Shown here one piece after another: positions 1 through 10,848 of a DNA stretch of 64,000 nt (position 1 is its first letter; each line of letters begins with the position of its first letter). Location of the stretch: positions 124,001 to 188,000 of the forward strand of contig NZ_SSOD01000004.1 in the NCBI RefSeq assembly GCF_004801305.1, given 5' to 3'. This DNA comes from Pseudothauera rhizosphaerae (GTDB taxonomy: Bacteria > Pseudomonadota > Gammaproteobacteria > Burkholderiales > Rhodocyclaceae). A program made the translations under genes and the position numbers. The notes beneath the pieces are model-generated. The model had not been told where the DNA came from. It did not search any database and saw only the letters and a list, made by a program, of their open reading frames with translations.

Positions 1-519
1 CGCGGCTCCGGCATCGCCTGGGATTTGCGCAAGAAGCAGCCCTACGAGGTCTATGACCGGGTCGATTTCGACGTGCCGGTGGGCAAGAACGGCGACTGCT
101 ACGACCGCTACCTGTGCCGCATGGAAGAGATGCGCCAGTCCAACCGCATCATCAAGCAGTGCATCGAGTGGCTGCGTGCGAACCCGGGGCCGGTGATCAC
201 CGACAACCACAAGGTCGCCCCGCCGCCGCGGGAGCAGATGAAGGCCAACATGGAAGAGCTGATCCACCATTTCAAGCTCTTCACCGAAGGCATCCACGTG
301 CCGGCCGGCGAAGTGTACGCCGCGATCGAGCACCCCAAGGGCGAGTTCGGCGTGTATGCGGTGTCCGACGGCGCCAACAAGCCCTACCGCCTGAAGCTGC
401 GCGCCCCGGGGTTCGCGCACTTAGCGGCGATGGACGAACTATCGCGCGGCCACATGATCGCCGACGTGGTGGCGATCATCGGCACGATGGACATCGTGTT
501 CGGCGAGATCGACCGCTAG
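1..519 (+). CDS. nuoD: NADH-quinone oxidoreductase subunit D (NuoD), 3' part
   Basis: This is the C-terminal part (172 codons) of the 49-kDa subunit of complex I, in the peripheral arm where electrons pass to quinone. The reading frame is open from base 1, so the start lies outside the window. Visible hallmarks are the CRMEEMRQS stretch, the [10 protein letters not shown] stretch and the C-terminus [12 protein letters not shown], all typical of NuoD and its hydrogenase large-subunit relatives. It is followed 86 bp later by nuoE and heads the nuo operon seen here. The identification is firm; only its length is unknown. Confidence 0.95.
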   Translation, partial: RGSGIAWDLRKKQPYEVYDRVDFDVPVGKNGDCYDRYLCRMEEMRQSNRIIKQCIEWLRANPGPVITDNHKVAPPPREQMKANMEELIHHFKLFTEGIHVPAGEVYAAIEHPKGEFGVYAVSDGANKPYRLKLRAPGFAHLAAMDELSRGHMIADVVAIIGTMDIVFGEIDR

Positions 520-605
520 CGCGGGGCAGGCGAGGGAAGGATGGCGGCCCCGCCGACGGACGGGGCAGACGGGAACAGGCAGGCTGACGGGAAGACGAGT
601 ACGCA

Positions 606-1085
606 ATGCTGAGCCAGGAATCACTCCAACAGATCGATCGCGAGATCGCCAAGTATCCGCCGGACCAGAAACAGTCCGCGGTGATGTCGGCCCTGCGCAT
701 CGCCCAGGTCGAAAAGGGCTGGCTGGCCAACGAGACCATCGAGTTCGTCGCCGGCTACCTCGGCATGCCGGCCATCGCCGTCTATGAGGTGGCGAGCTTC
801 TACAACATGTACGACCTGCATCCGGTCGGGCGCCACAAGATCACCGTGTGCACCAACCTGCCCTGTGCCCTGTCCGGCGGCGTGCATGTGGCCGAGTACC
901 TGAAGGAAAAGCTCGGTATCGACTTCAACGAGACCACGCCCGACGGCAAGTTCACGCTGAAGGAAGGCGAGTGCATGGGCGCCTGTGGCGACGCCCCGGT
1001 GCTGCTGCACAACAACCACCGCATGTGCAGTTGGATGACCCGCGAAAAGATCGACCAGATGCTGGCCGAACTGGATGGCAAATGA
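606..1085 (+). CDS. nuoE: NADH-quinone oxidoreductase subunit E (NuoE)
   Basis: NuoE is the 24-kDa subunit of the NADH dehydrogenase module of complex I; it carries the [2Fe-2S] cluster N1a. The 159-residue product has the thioredoxin-like ferredoxin motif with cysteines at about 82, 87, 123 and 127 (CTNLPC and CMGAC), all four ligands intact. The length is normal for the family. The stop codon overlaps the ATG of nuoF (ATGA), which indicates translational coupling. The N-terminal ATG is the first in the frame after the 86-bp gap from nuoD. Confidence 0.96.
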   Translation: MLSQESLQQIDREIAKYPPDQKQSAVMSALRIAQVEKGWLANETIEFVAGYLGMPAIAVYEVASFYNMYDLHPVGRHKITVCTNLPCALSGGVHVAEYLKEKLGIDFNETTPDGKFTLKEGECMGACGDAPVLLHNNHRMCSWMTREKIDQMLAELDGK

Positions 1086-2401
1086 GCACGCAAGGCATGA
1101 TCCTCGCCGGCTGTGACGGCGACCGCACCTGGCGGCTCCAGGACTACGTCGCCCGCGGAGGCTACTCGGCGCTGAGGAAGATCGTCGCCGACAAGACCCC
1201 GCAGGACAACATCATCGCCGAGCTGAAGGCCTCGGTGCTGCGCGGGCGCGGCGGCGCGGGCTTCCCGACCGGCCTGAAGTGGAGCTTCATGCCGCGTTCC
1301 TTCCCGGGTGACAAGTACCTGGCGTGCAACTCGGACGAGGGCGAGCCGGGCACCTTCAAGGACCGGGACATCCTGCGCTACAACCCCCATGCGGTCATCG
1401 AGGGCATGGCCATCGCCGCCTACGCCATGGGCGCGGCGCGCGGCTACAACTACATCCACGGCGAGATCTTCGAGATCTACCAGCGCTTCGAGGAAGCCCT
1501 GGCGGAGGCGCGCGAAGCCAAGCTGATCGGCCGCAACATCCTCGGCTCGGACTTCTCCTTCGAGCTTTTCGCCCACCACGGCTACGGCGCCTACATCTGC
1601 GGCGAAGAAACCGCGCTGCTGGAATCCATCGAGGGCAAGAAGGGCCAGCCGCGCTTCAAGCCGCCTTTCCCGGCCAGCTACGGCCTGTACGGCAAGCCCA
1701 CCACCATCAACAACACCGAGACCTTCGCCTCGGTGCCCTTCATCCTGAACATGGGCGGCGAGGCCTTCCTGAACCTCGGCAAGCCCAACAACGGCGGCAT
1801 GAAACTGTTCTCGGTGTCCGGCCACGTCAATCGCCCGGGCAACTACGAGATTCCGCTCGGCACGCCGTTCTCCGAACTGCTGGAGATGGCCGGCGGCGTG
1901 CGCGGCGGGCGCAAGCTGAAGGCGGTGATCCCGGGCGGCTCCTCCGCCCCGGTGCTGCCCGCGGACGTCATCATGGGCTGCACCATGGACTACGACTCGA
2001 TCTCCAAGGCGGGGTCGATGCTCGGTTCCGGCGCGGTCATCGTCATGGACGAGACCACCTGCATGGTCAAGGCGCTGGAGCGCCTGTCCTACTTCTACTA
2101 CGAGGAATCCTGCGGCCAATGCACGCCGTGCCGCGAAGGCACCGGCTGGCTGTACAAGGTCGTCCATCGCATCGAGCACGGCGAAGGCCGGCCGGACGAC
2201 CTGGACCTGCTGAATTCGGTCACCGGCAACATCATGGGCCGCACCATCTGTGCCCTGGGCGACGCCGCCTCCATGCCGGTGCAGAGCTTCATCAAGCACT
2301 TCGCCTCCGAGTTCGAGTACCACATCGAAAACAAGAAATGCCTCGTGCCGCCCGAAGTGCAGCACGCCGGCAGCAACATCTACGTGAGCCCGTCATGCTA
2401 G
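1082..2401 (+). CDS. nuoF: NADH-quinone oxidoreductase subunit F (NuoF), NADH/FMN-binding
   Basis: NuoF is the NADH-oxidising, FMN-binding 51-kDa subunit of complex I. The 439-residue protein shows the FMN/NADH glycine motif GRGGAGF near residue 55, the [17 protein letters not shown] segment, and the [4Fe-4S] N3 ligands ESCGQCTPC near residue 343 plus a later cysteine near 389. I chose the ATG at 1082, which overlaps the nuoE stop by four bases and begins MSTQGM. The frame is open further upstream, but that stretch is antisense-free nuoE sequence and not part of the family. Its 3' end overlaps the nuoG start. Confidence 0.96.
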   Translation: MSTQGMILAGCDGDRTWRLQDYVARGGYSALRKIVADKTPQDNIIAELKASVLRGRGGAGFPTGLKWSFMPRSFPGDKYLACNSDEGEPGTFKDRDILRYNPHAVIEGMAIAAYAMGAARGYNYIHGEIFEIYQRFEEALAEAREAKLIGRNILGSDFSFELFAHHGYGAYICGEETALLESIEGKKGQPRFKPPFPASYGLYGKPTTINNTETFASVPFILNMGGEAFLNLGKPNNGGMKLFSVSGHVNRPGNYEIPLGTPFSELLEMAGGVRGGRKLKAVIPGGSSAPVLPADVIMGCTMDYDSISKAGSMLGSGAVIVMDETTCMVKALERLSYFYYEESCGQCTPCREGTGWLYKVVHRIEHGEGRPDDLDLLNSVTGNIMGRTICALGDAASMPVQSFIKHFASEFEYHIENKKCLVPPEVQHAGSNIYVSPSC

Positions 2402-4731
2402 AAATCGAAATCGACGGCCAGCAGGTATCGGTTGAGGACGGCAGCACCGTGATGGATGCCGCCCACCAGGCCGGCATCTACATTCCGCACTTCTGCTACC
2501 ACAAGAAGCTGTCCATCGCGGCCAACTGCCGCATGTGCCTGGTGCAGGTGGAAAAGGCGCCCAAGCCGCTGCCGGCCTGTGCCACGCCGGTGACCGCCGG
2601 CATGAAGGTGTGGACCCATTCCGAGGCCGCGGTGAAGGCGCAGAAGGGGGTGATGGAGTTCCTGCTCATCAACCACCCGCTGGACTGCCCCATCTGCGAC
2701 CAGGGCGGCGAATGCCAGCTCCAGGATTTGGCCGTGGGCTACGGCGGCGTGGCCTCGCGCTACCAGGAAGAAAAGCGCGTGGTGTTCAACAAGAACCTCG
2801 GCTCGCTCGTCTCCACCGACATGACCCGGTGCATCAACTGCACCCGCTGCGTGCGCTTCACTGTCGAGATCGCCGGCGAGATGGAACTGGGCCAGGCTTT
2901 CCGCGGCGAGCACGCGGAGATCATGCCCTTCATCGAGAAGACGGTGGATTCCGAGCTCTCCGGCAACATCATCGACCTGTGCCCGGTGGGCGCGCTCACC
3001 TCCAAGCCCTTCCGCTTCTCCGCCCGCACCTGGGAAATGTCGCGCCGCCGCTCGGTGAGCCCGCACGATTCCCTGGGCGCCAACCTGATCGTGCAGACCA
3101 AGCACGACGTGGTGAAGCGCGTGCTGCCGCTGGAGAACGAAGAGCTCAACGAATGCTGGCTGTCCGACAAGGACCGCTTCTCCTATGAAGGCCTCAACAG
3201 CGACGAGCGCCTGACCACCCCGCTGATCAAGCAGGACGGCGAGTGGAAGGCGGTGGACTGGCAGGCCGCCCTCGAATTCGCCGCCAGCGGCCTGCGCGGC
3301 ATCGCGAAGGACTATGGTCCGGCGGCCATCGGCGCGCTGGGTTCGCCCCACGCCACCGTGGAAGAACTTCATCTGCTGCAGAAGCTTGCCCGCGGGCTGG
3401 GCTCCGGCAACGTGGATTTCCGCCTGCGCCAGACCGATTTCCGCGCCGACGCGGGCCGTGCCGGTGCGCCCTGGCTGGGCATGAAGGTCGCCGAGACGGG
3501 CGAGCTGGACCGCCTGCTGGTGGTGGGCAGCTTCCTGCGCAAGGACCATCCGCTCCTCGCCCAGCGCGTGCGCCAGGCCACCAAGCGCGGCCTGCTGGTC
3601 AGCGTGGTGGGCCCGAACGCCGAGGAGTGGCTGCTGCCGGTGCGCGCCCGCGCCCTGGTCGCGCCCTCGGCCCTGGTGGATACGCTGGCCCAGATCGTCG
3701 TCGCGCTGGCGGCGGAGAAGGGCGTGGCCATCGATGAACGCCTGAGCGGGTTTCCCGCGCAGGCCGGCGACGACGCGCGCGCCATCGCCGCCAGCCTCGC
3801 CTCCGGCCGCAAGGTCGCGGTGTGGCTGGGCAACCTGGCGGTACAGGACCAGCGTGCGGCCGAGCTGCAACTGCTCGCCAACGAAATCGCCCGTCTGGCC
3901 GGCGGCACGGCCGGCGTGATCGGCGAGGCGGCCAACAGCGTAGGCGGCTATCTCGCCGGCGCGGTGCCGTCCGCCGACGGCCTCGATGCCCGCCAGCAGA
4001 TCGAACAACCCCGCAAGGCCTACGTGCTGCTGGGCGCCGAGCCCGAGCTGGACTTCGCCGATCCGGCCGCGACCGTGGCCGCCCTGGGCGGCGCCCAACT
4101 GGTGGTGGCGCTGTCGGCCTTCGTCTCGCCCAGCCTGCGCGAGGTGGCCGACGTGCTGCTGCCGGTCGCGCCCTTCGCCGAGACCTCCGGCACCTTCGTC
4201 AATGCGGAAGGCCGCGCCCAGAGCTTCGTCGCCGTGGCGCGTCCCCAGGGAGACACCCGCCCGGCGTGGAAGGTACTGCGCGTGCTGGGCAACGTGCTGG
4301 AGCTGGCCGGCTTCGACTACAACGATTCGGAAGCGGTGCGCGACGAGGCCCTCGCGGGCGACATCGCCGCGCGCCTGGACAACCGTGTCGACGGCGTCGC
4401 GCTGTCGGCGGTCGCCGCCCCGGCGGGTGCCCTGGAACGTGTCGCCGACGTGCCCATCCACTTCGCCGACCCGCTGGTGCGCCGTGCGCCCGCGCTGCAG
4501 CGCACGCGAGACGCAGCCGCCCCGGTGGCGCGCGCGAGCCGCGCCACGCTGGCCGCGCTGGGCTTGGCCGGCGGTGAGCGCGTGCGCCTGGCGCAGGGCG
4601 CGGCCCGCGCCGAACTGACGATCGTCGCCGACGACAAGCTGGCCGACGGCTGCGTGCGCGTGGCCGCGGCCCATCCGGACACCGCGACCCTCGGCGCGTT
4701 GAGCGGCGCAATCAGCGTGGAGCGTATCTGA
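2395..4731 (+). CDS. nuoG: NADH-quinone oxidoreductase subunit G (NuoG)
   Basis: NuoG is the 75-kDa iron-sulfur subunit of complex I, which carries electrons from NuoF towards the quinone site. The 778-residue protein begins with a plant-type [2Fe-2S] domain (cysteines about 34, 45, 48 and 62). Next come the His/Cys set [14 protein letters not shown] near residue 94-107, a CINCTRC...CPVG [4Fe-4S] set, and a long molybdopterin-oxidoreductase-like C-terminal region that is not catalytic in this family. The start ATG at 2395 lies inside the end of nuoF, a 7-base overlap. The stop overlaps the nuoH ATG by one base. Confidence 0.95.
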   Translation: MLEIEIDGQQVSVEDGSTVMDAAHQAGIYIPHFCYHKKLSIAANCRMCLVQVEKAPKPLPACATPVTAGMKVWTHSEAAVKAQKGVMEFLLINHPLDCPICDQGGECQLQDLAVGYGGVASRYQEEKRVVFNKNLGSLVSTDMTRCINCTRCVRFTVEIAGEMELGQAFRGEHAEIMPFIEKTVDSELSGNIIDLCPVGALTSKPFRFSARTWEMSRRRSVSPHDSLGANLIVQTKHDVVKRVLPLENEELNECWLSDKDRFSYEGLNSDERLTTPLIKQDGEWKAVDWQAALEFAASGLRGIAKDYGPAAIGALGSPHATVEELHLLQKLARGLGSGNVDFRLRQTDFRADAGRAGAPWLGMKVAETGELDRLLVVGSFLRKDHPLLAQRVRQATKRGLLVSVVGPNAEEWLLPVRARALVAPSALVDTLAQIVVALAAEKGVAIDERLSGFPAQAGDDARAIAASLASGRKVAVWLGNLAVQDQRAAELQLLANEIARLAGGTAGVIGEAANSVGGYLAGAVPSADGLDARQQIEQPRKAYVLLGAEPELDFADPAATVAALGGAQLVVALSAFVSPSLREVADVLLPVAPFAETSGTFVNAEGRAQSFVAVARPQGDTRPAWKVLRVLGNVLELAGFDYNDSEAVRDEALAGDIAARLDNRVDGVALSAVAAPAGALERVADVPIHFADPLVRRAPALQRTRDAAAPVARASRATLAALGLAGGERVRLAQGAARAELTIVADDKLADGCVRVAAAHPDTATLGALSGAISVERI

Positions 4732-5780
4732 TGGAAGCAATGCTGGAACCGGTGGCGCAGTTCTTCGGCCCGACCTGGCCGCTGGTGTGGACCCTGGTCA
4801 AGATCGTCGCCATCCTCATCCCGCTGATGACCTGCGTGGCCTACATGACGTACGCCGAACGCAAGGTGATCGGCGCCATGCAGGTGCGCAAGGGCCCCAA
4901 CGTGGTGGGGCCGCTGGGCCTGCTGCAGCCGATCGCGGATGCGCTCAAGCTGCTGTTCAAGGAAGTGATCGTGCCCAGCGGGGCGAACAAGGGGCTGTAC
5001 ATCATCGGCCCCATCCTCGCCCTGGCGCCGTCGCTCGCCGCGTGGTCGGTGGTGCCGTTCGGCGACGGGCTGGTGCTGGCCGACGTCAATGCGGGCCTGC
5101 TGTTCCTGCTCGCGATCATCTCGCTCGAAATCTACGGGGTGATCATCGCCGGCTGGGCGTCCAATTCCAAATATGCCTTCATCGGCGCCATGCGCGCCTC
5201 CGCGCAGATGGTGTCCTACGAAGTGTCGATGGGCTTCGCGCTGATCTGCGTGCTGATGATCTCCGCCAGCCTCAATCTCACCGACATCGTGACCTCCCAG
5301 GGCAGCGGGCGCTTCCACGACATGGGCCTGGGCTTCCTGTCGTGGAACTGGCTGCCGCTGCTGCCGATGTTCGTGGTGTATCTGGTGTCGGGCATCGCCG
5401 AAACCAACCGCGCACCCTTCGACGTGGTGGAAGGCGAGGCGGAAGTGGTGGCCGGCCACATGGTGGAATACTCCGGCATGGCCTTCGCGCTGTTCTTCCT
5501 GGCCGAATACGCCAACATGATCCTGGTCTCCATCCTGACCTCGATCCTGTTCCTCGGCGGCTGGCTCTCGCCGGTGGGCTTCCTGCCCGACGGCTTCCAC
5601 TGGCTGGCACTGAAGACCGCGGCCATCCTGTTCGTCTTCCTGTGGGTGCGCGCCACCTTCCCGCGCTTCCGCTACGACCAGGTGATGCGCCTGGGCTGGA
5701 AGGTGTTCATTCCCGTCACCCTGATATGGGTGGTTGTCGTGGCGGTGTGGATGATTTCCCCGCTGTCGATCTGGAGGTGA
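4731..5780 (+). CDS. nuoH: NADH-quinone oxidoreductase subunit H (NuoH)
   Basis: NuoH is the membrane subunit of complex I that borders the quinone pocket. The 349-residue product is strongly hydrophobic with about eight membrane segments. It contains the conserved [17 protein letters not shown] loop near residue 40 and the [15 protein letters not shown] loop near residue 225, both quinone-site signatures. The start ATG shares its first base with the nuoG stop. It sits between nuoG and nuoI as in all 14-gene nuo operons. Confidence 0.96.
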   Translation: MEAMLEPVAQFFGPTWPLVWTLVKIVAILIPLMTCVAYMTYAERKVIGAMQVRKGPNVVGPLGLLQPIADALKLLFKEVIVPSGANKGLYIIGPILALAPSLAAWSVVPFGDGLVLADVNAGLLFLLAIISLEIYGVIIAGWASNSKYAFIGAMRASAQMVSYEVSMGFALICVLMISASLNLTDIVTSQGSGRFHDMGLGFLSWNWLPLLPMFVVYLVSGIAETNRAPFDVVEGEAEVVAGHMVEYSGMAFALFFLAEYANMILVSILTSILFLGGWLSPVGFLPDGFHWLALKTAAILFVFLWVRATFPRFRYDQVMRLGWKVFIPVTLIWVVVVAVWMISPLSIWR

Positions 5781-5791
5781 TAGGAAAGATC

Positions 5792-6277
5792 ATGGGTGCC
5801 AAGGATTTCATCGGCAGTCTGTTCCTCAAGGAACTGCTCAAGGGCATGCAGCTCACCGGGCGGCATCTGTTCTCCCGCAAGATGACCATCATGTTCCCGG
5901 AGGAGAAGACGCCGCAGAGCAACCGCTTCCGCGGCCTGCACGCGCTGCGCCGCTATCCCAACGGCGAGGAACGCTGCATCGCGTGCAAGCTGTGCGAGGC
6001 GGTCTGCCCGGCGCTGGCGATCACCATCGAATCCGCCCAGCGCGACGACGGTTCGCGCCGCACCACGCGCTACGACATCGACCTGACCAAGTGCATCTTC
6101 TGCGGGTTCTGCGAGGAAGCCTGTCCCGTCGATGCCATCGTCGAGACGCGGGTGTTCGAGTACCACGGCGAACGGCGCGGGGATCTCTACTACACCAAGC
6201 AGATGCTGCTGGCGGTGGGCGACAGGAACGAAGCGCAGATCGCCGCGGACCGGGAACAGGACGCCAAGTACCGTTAA
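5792..6277 (+). CDS. nuoI: NADH-quinone oxidoreductase subunit I (NuoI)
   Basis: NuoI is the 23-kDa subunit of complex I, holding two [4Fe-4S] clusters (N6a and N6b) next to the quinone arm. The 161-residue protein has both ferredoxin motifs, [12 protein letters not shown] near residue 60 and [12 protein letters not shown] near residue 99. An N-terminal amphipathic stretch is typical for membrane association. I chose the ATG at 5792 because it gives the normal family N-terminus ([18 protein letters not shown]); the frame upstream runs through nuoH. The preceding 11 bases hold a purine-rich GATAGGAAAG element usable as a ribosome site. Confidence 0.96.
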   Translation: MGAKDFIGSLFLKELLKGMQLTGRHLFSRKMTIMFPEEKTPQSNRFRGLHALRRYPNGEERCIACKLCEAVCPALAITIESAQRDDGSRRTTRYDIDLTKCIFCGFCEEACPVDAIVETRVFEYHGERRGDLYYTKQMLLAVGDRNEAQIAADREQDAKYR

Positions 6278-6316
6278 GGAGAAGGCGCCCGCCGCGGGCG
6301 GGGCCGCACACACGAC

Positions 6317-6919
6317 ATGGATTTCAAGACTTTCGTCTTCTACGTTTTCAGCGCGATCCTGGTGTTCGCCGCGCTGCGCGTGATCACCTCGCGCAACCCG
6401 GTGCATGCGGTGCTCCACCTGGTGCTGGCCTTCTTCACCGCGGGGGGCATCTGGCTGCTGCTGCAGGCCGAGTTCCTCGCCATCGTGCTGGTCATGACCT
6501 ACGTGGGCGCGGTGATGGTGCTGTTCCTGTTCGTGGTGATGATGCTCGACATCAACCTCGACCGCCTGCGCGAAGGCTTCTGGAGCTACCTGCCGGTGGG
6601 CGCGCTGGTGGGCATCCTGCTGGTGGTCGAGATGGCCATCGTGCTCGGCGGGCGCTACTTCGGCCTGGACGCGATGCCCAATCCGCCGGCCGCCACCGAG
6701 GGTTACAGCAACACCCGCGAACTGGGGCTGGTGCTCTACACCGAATACGTCTATCCGTTCGAACTCGCCTCGCTGGTGCTGCTGGTGGCGATGATCGCCG
6801 CGGTCACCCTGACCCTGCGCAAGCGCAAGGGCCTCAAATACATCAGCGCGAGCGAGCAGGTGGCGGTCAAGCGCGAAGGCCGGATCGAGGTGGTGAAGAT
6901 GCCGGCGGAAAAGGAATAA
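6317..6919 (+). CDS. nuoJ: NADH-quinone oxidoreductase subunit J (NuoJ)
   Basis: NuoJ is a small membrane subunit of complex I in the proton-pumping arm. The 200-residue protein begins [13 protein letters not shown] and has about five membrane helices, including the conserved segment [19 protein letters not shown], which contributes the transmembrane pi-bulge region. It is followed four bases after its stop by nuoK. Length and order match betaproteobacterial nuo operons. Confidence 0.95.
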   Translation: MDFKTFVFYVFSAILVFAALRVITSRNPVHAVLHLVLAFFTAGGIWLLLQAEFLAIVLVMTYVGAVMVLFLFVVMMLDINLDRLREGFWSYLPVGALVGILLVVEMAIVLGGRYFGLDAMPNPPAATEGYSNTRELGLVLYTEYVYPFELASLVLLVAMIAAVTLTLRKRKGLKYISASEQVAVKREGRIEVVKMPAEKE

Positions 6920-6923
6920 CACC

Positions 6924-7229
6924 ATGCTCTCGCTCTCCCACTACCTCATCCTGGGTGCGATCCTGTTCGCCATCGGCGTGGTCGGCATCTTCCTGAACCG
7001 CAAGAACCTGATCGTGCTGCTGATGGCCATCGAGCTGATGCTGCTCGCGGTGAACATGAACTTCGTCGCTTTCTCGCACTACCTGGGCGATCTCTCCGGG
7101 CAGGTATTCGTTTTCTTCATCCTCACCGTCGCGGCGGCCGAATCGGCCATCGGTCTGGCGATCCTGGTGGTGCTGTTCCGCAATCTGCGCACCATCCACG
7201 TGGATGATCTGGACAGCCTCAAGGGTTAA
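6924..7229 (+). CDS. nuoK: NADH-quinone oxidoreductase subunit K (NuoK)
   Basis: NuoK is the MrpC-like membrane subunit of complex I. The 101-residue product has three membrane helices and the family's buried acidic residue in the segment [16 protein letters not shown], used in proton translocation, with a second one in [11 protein letters not shown]. The start lies four bases beyond the nuoJ stop, and nuoL follows 14 bases after its own stop. Confidence 0.95.
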   Translation: MLSLSHYLILGAILFAIGVVGIFLNRKNLIVLLMAIELMLLAVNMNFVAFSHYLGDLSGQVFVFFILTVAAAESAIGLAILVVLFRNLRTIHVDDLDSLKG

Positions 7230-7243
7230 GGGAAGCGGCGCAC

Positions 7244-9259
7244 ATGACCGACATGCAAATGCTCTATCTCCTGGTGCCGCTGGCACCGCTGGCCGGCGCC
7301 ATCCTGGCCGGCCTGTTCGGCAAGGCGATCGGCCGCACCGGCGCGCACGTCGTCACCATCCTCGGCGTGGCGGCGGCCTTCGTCGCCTCGGTGGTGATCT
7401 ACCAGGACGTGGCCGCGGGCAACACCTTCAACGGCACGGTCTACACCTGGATGCAGGCCGGCGGCATCAGTTTCGAGATCGGCTTCCTGATCGACTCGCT
7501 GACCGTGATGATGATGCTGGTGGTGACCTTCGTGTCGCTGATGGTGCACATCTACACCATCGGCTACATGCACGAGGACCCCGGCTACCAGCGCTTCTTC
7601 AGCTACATCTCGTTGTTCACCTTCTCCATGCTGATGCTGGTGATGTCGAACAACTTCCTCCAGCTCTTCTTCGGCTGGGAAGCGGTGGGCCTGGTGTCCT
7701 ACCTGCTGATCGGCTTCTGGTACGAGCGCCCGACCGCCATCTACGCCAACCTGAAGGCCTTCCTGGTCAACCGCGTGGGCGACTTCGGCTTCCTTCTCGG
7801 CATCGGCCTGATCGCCGCCTACACCGGCAGCCTGAACTACGCCGAGGTGTTCGCGCTGGCCGACAGCCTGGCCGCGCAGGACATGGCCGTGACCGGCTGG
7901 CCGCTGATCACCGCGATCTGCATCTGTCTGTTCATCGGCGCGATGGGCAAGTCGGCCCAGGTGCCGCTGCACGTGTGGCTGCCGGACTCCATGGAAGGCC
8001 CGACCCCGATCTCGGCACTGATCCACGCCGCGACCATGGTGACCGCGGGCATCTTCATGGTGGCGCGCATGTCGCCGCTGTTCGAACTGTCCGACGTGGC
8101 CCTGTCCTTCGTGCTGGTGATCGGCGCCACCACGGCGCTGTTCATGGGCTTCCTCGGCATCGTGCAGAACGACATCAAGCGCGTGGTGGCCTATTCCACG
8201 CTGTCCCAGCTCGGCTACATGACCGTGGCCCTGGGCGTGTCGGCCTACTCGGCGGCGGTGTTCCACCTGATGACCCACGCCTTCTTCAAGGCGCTGCTGT
8301 TCCTCGGCGCCGGCTCGGTCATCATCGGCATGCACCACGACCAGGACATGCGCAACATGGGCGGGCTGCGCAAGTACATGCCCATCACCTGGATCACCTC
8401 CCTGCTGGGCTCGCTGGCGCTGATCGGCTTCCCCTTCTTCGCCGGCTTCTACTCCAAGGACTCCATCATCGAGGCGGTGCACGCGGCGAACATCCCCGGT
8501 GCCGGCTACGCGCTGTTCTGCGTGCTGGCGGGCGTGTTCGTCACCGCGTTCTACTCCTTCCGCATGTACTTCCTGGTCTTCCACGGCGAGGAGCGCTTCG
8601 GCAAGAACCACCACGACCACGAAGGCGACCACGACGACGAGGAGCCCGCGGGCGACCATCATCACGGCCTCGCTCCCGGCCAGAAGCCGCACGAATCGCC
8701 CTGGGTGGTCACCCTGCCGCTGGTGCTGCTGGCCATCCCCTCGGTGCTGATCGGTTTCTTCACCATCGAACCCATGCTGTTCGGAGAATGGTTCAAGGAC
8801 GTGATCTTCGTCGGCGACAACCACGTCGGCCTCAAGGAGCTTGCGGAGAGCTTCCACGGCCCGCTGGCGATGGCCATCCACGGCCTGCAGACCGCGCCGT
8901 TCTGGCTGGCGATGGGCGGCGTGGCGCTGGCCTGGTTCTTCTACATGAAGCGCCCGGACATCCCGGCCGCCATCCAGCGCACCTTCCGTCCGCTGTACAC
9001 GCTGCTGGACAACAAGTACTACTTCGACCGCTTCAACGAGGTGTTCTTCGCCGCCGGTTCGCGCCTGCTGGGCCGCGGCCTGTGGAAGGGCGGCGACCAG
9101 GCATTGATCGACGGCGTGGCGGTCAACGGCACCGCCAGGCTGGTGGGCTGGGTGGCGCAGGCCAGCCGCCTGTTCCAGACCGGCCACATCTACCAGTACG
9201 CCTTTGCGATGATCATCGGCGTATTCGTGCTGCTCACCTTCTGGTTCAACCGCGGTTGA
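7244..9259 (+). CDS. nuoL: NADH-quinone oxidoreductase subunit L (NuoL)
   Basis: NuoL is the distal antiporter-like subunit of complex I with the long lateral helix. The 671-residue product carries the Mrp-antiporter core (LFFGWEAVGLVSYLLIGFW, LHVWLPDSMEGPTPISALIHA) and the proton-channel lysines and histidines typical of NuoL. A striking insertion around residues 456-477 is rich in His, Asp and Glu (NHHDHEGDHDDEEPAGDHHH). It lies in a loop before a C-terminal helix bundle. Such loops vary between species, so the insertion is probably not essential to pumping. Its start follows nuoK by 14 bases. Confidence 0.95.
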   Translation: MTDMQMLYLLVPLAPLAGAILAGLFGKAIGRTGAHVVTILGVAAAFVASVVIYQDVAAGNTFNGTVYTWMQAGGISFEIGFLIDSLTVMMMLVVTFVSLMVHIYTIGYMHEDPGYQRFFSYISLFTFSMLMLVMSNNFLQLFFGWEAVGLVSYLLIGFWYERPTAIYANLKAFLVNRVGDFGFLLGIGLIAAYTGSLNYAEVFALADSLAAQDMAVTGWPLITAICICLFIGAMGKSAQVPLHVWLPDSMEGPTPISALIHAATMVTAGIFMVARMSPLFELSDVALSFVLVIGATTALFMGFLGIVQNDIKRVVAYSTLSQLGYMTVALGVSAYSAAVFHLMTHAFFKALLFLGAGSVIIGMHHDQDMRNMGGLRKYMPITWITSLLGSLALIGFPFFAGFYSKDSIIEAVHAANIPGAGYALFCVLAGVFVTAFYSFRMYFLVFHGEERFGKNHHDHEGDHDDEEPAGDHHHGLAPGQKPHESPWVVTLPLVLLAIPSVLIGFFTIEPMLFGEWFKDVIFVGDNHVGLKELAESFHGPLAMAIHGLQTAPFWLAMGGVALAWFFYMKRPDIPAAIQRTFRPLYTLLDNKYYFDRFNEVFFAAGSRLLGRGLWKGGDQALIDGVAVNGTARLVGWVAQASRLFQTGHIYQYAFAMIIGVFVLLTFWFNRG

Positions 9260-9329
9260 GCGCGGAACCGGCGGATATTGGATAACGACAAGGGCGCCAC
9301 CGCGGCGACGCACTGAACGGAAAGTTACG

Positions 9330-10811
9330 ATGACGGGAATGCCTCTCCTCAGCCTCGCGATCTGGATTCCGATCCTCGGCGGCTTGCTGGTGCTCGCCAC
9401 CGGCTCGGATCGCAACGCGCCGCTGGCGCGCATCCTGGCCCTGCTGGCCGCGCTGGCCGGATTCCTGGTGACCATCCCGCTCTACATCGGGTTCGACACC
9501 TCCACCGCGGCGATGCAGTTCGTCGAGCTTTCCCCGTGGATCCGTCCGTTCAACATCAACTACCACCTGGGCGTCGACGGCATCTCGGTGCTGTTCGTGC
9601 TGCTGAACGCCTTCATCACCTTCATCGTGGTCATCGCCGGCTGGGAAGTGATCCGCGACAAGGTCGCCCAGTACATGGCGGCCTTCCTGATCATGTCCGG
9701 GCTGATGAACGGCATCTTCTCGGCCCTGGACGGCGTGCTGTTTTACGTCTTCTTCGAAGCCTCGCTGATCCCGCTCTATCTCGCCATCGGCATCTGGGGC
9801 GGCCCCAACCGCGTGTATGCGGCGATCAAGTTCTTCCTCTACACCCTGGTCGGCTCGCTGCTGATGCTGGTCGCGCTGCTCTACCTGTTCATGCAGGCCG
9901 GCGGCAGCTTCGCCATCCTCGACTGGCACCAACTGCCCATCGGCATGACCGCCCAGACGCTGATCTTCTTCGCCTTCCTGGCGGCCTTCGCGGTCAAGGT
10001 GCCCATGTGGCCGGTGCACACCTGGCTGCCGGACGCCCACGTGGAGGCGCCCACCGGCGGCTCGGTGGTGCTGGCCGCCATCGCGCTGAAGCTCGGCGCC
10101 TACGGCTTCCTGCGCTTCTCCCTGCCCATCGTGCCGGACGCGGCCAGCGAATACGCACCGCTGATCATCGCCCTGTCGCTCATCGCGGTGGTGTACATCG
10201 GCTTCGTCGCCCTGGTGCAGACCGACATGAAGAAGCTGGTGGCCTACTCCTCTATCGCCCACATGGGCTTCGTCACCCTGGGCTTCTTCATGTTCAACCA
10301 GCTCGGCCTGGAAGGCGCGCTGGTGCAGATGATCTCCCACGGCTTCGTGTCGGGCGCCATGTTCCTGTGCATCGGCGTGCTGTACGACCGCATGCACAGC
10401 CGCAACATCGCCGACTACGGCGGCGTGGTGAACAAGATGCCCAAGTTCGCCGCCTTCTTCATGCTGTTCTCCATGGCCAACGCCGGCCTGCCGGGCACCA
10501 GCGGCTTCGTGGGCGAGTTCATGGTGATCCTGGGCGCGGTAGACTTCAATTTCTGGGTTGCCTTCCTCGCCGCCACCACGCTGATCCTGGGCGCGGCCTA
10601 CACCCTATGGATGTACAAGCGGGTGATGTTCGGCCACGTGGCCAACGACCACGTGGCCGAGCTCGACGACATCAACGCGCGCGAATTCGCTTTTCTCGCC
10701 CTGCTCGCCCTGTGCGTGCTGGCGATGGGCGTCTATCCATTCCCGTTCACCGAAGTGATGCATGCCTCGGTCGATGAACTCCTGCGGCACATTGCCGTGA
10801 GCAAGCTCTGA
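9330..10811 (+). CDS. nuoM: NADH-quinone oxidoreductase subunit M (NuoM)
   Basis: NuoM is the middle antiporter-like proton-pumping subunit of complex I. The 493-residue product has about 14 membrane helices and the conserved [37 protein letters not shown] and [18 protein letters not shown] segments. The glutamate in the second and the lysine/histidine residues nearby are those used for proton transfer in the family. A 70-bp spacer without a promoter signal that I can recognise separates it from nuoL. Confidence 0.95.
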   Translation: MTGMPLLSLAIWIPILGGLLVLATGSDRNAPLARILALLAALAGFLVTIPLYIGFDTSTAAMQFVELSPWIRPFNINYHLGVDGISVLFVLLNAFITFIVVIAGWEVIRDKVAQYMAAFLIMSGLMNGIFSALDGVLFYVFFEASLIPLYLAIGIWGGPNRVYAAIKFFLYTLVGSLLMLVALLYLFMQAGGSFAILDWHQLPIGMTAQTLIFFAFLAAFAVKVPMWPVHTWLPDAHVEAPTGGSVVLAAIALKLGAYGFLRFSLPIVPDAASEYAPLIIALSLIAVVYIGFVALVQTDMKKLVAYSSIAHMGFVTLGFFMFNQLGLEGALVQMISHGFVSGAMFLCIGVLYDRMHSRNIADYGGVVNKMPKFAAFFMLFSMANAGLPGTSGFVGEFMVILGAVDFNFWVAFLAATTLILGAAYTLWMYKRVMFGHVANDHVAELDDINAREFAFLALLALCVLAMGVYPFPFTEVMHASVDELLRHIAVSKL

Positions 10812-10848
10812 GCGAGCAGGCGAATACCCTTTACGGACCGGTCAGAAG

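Noticed and set aside
800-2365. Long open frame on the minus strand antisense to nuoE-nuoF, and similar long frames antisense to nuoG, nuoL, mexF, nrdJ and htpG
   Set aside because: High G+C makes stop codons rare in shadow frames. The proteins are rich in His, Arg, Gly and Gln with no domain, and each mirrors a clear gene on the other strand.
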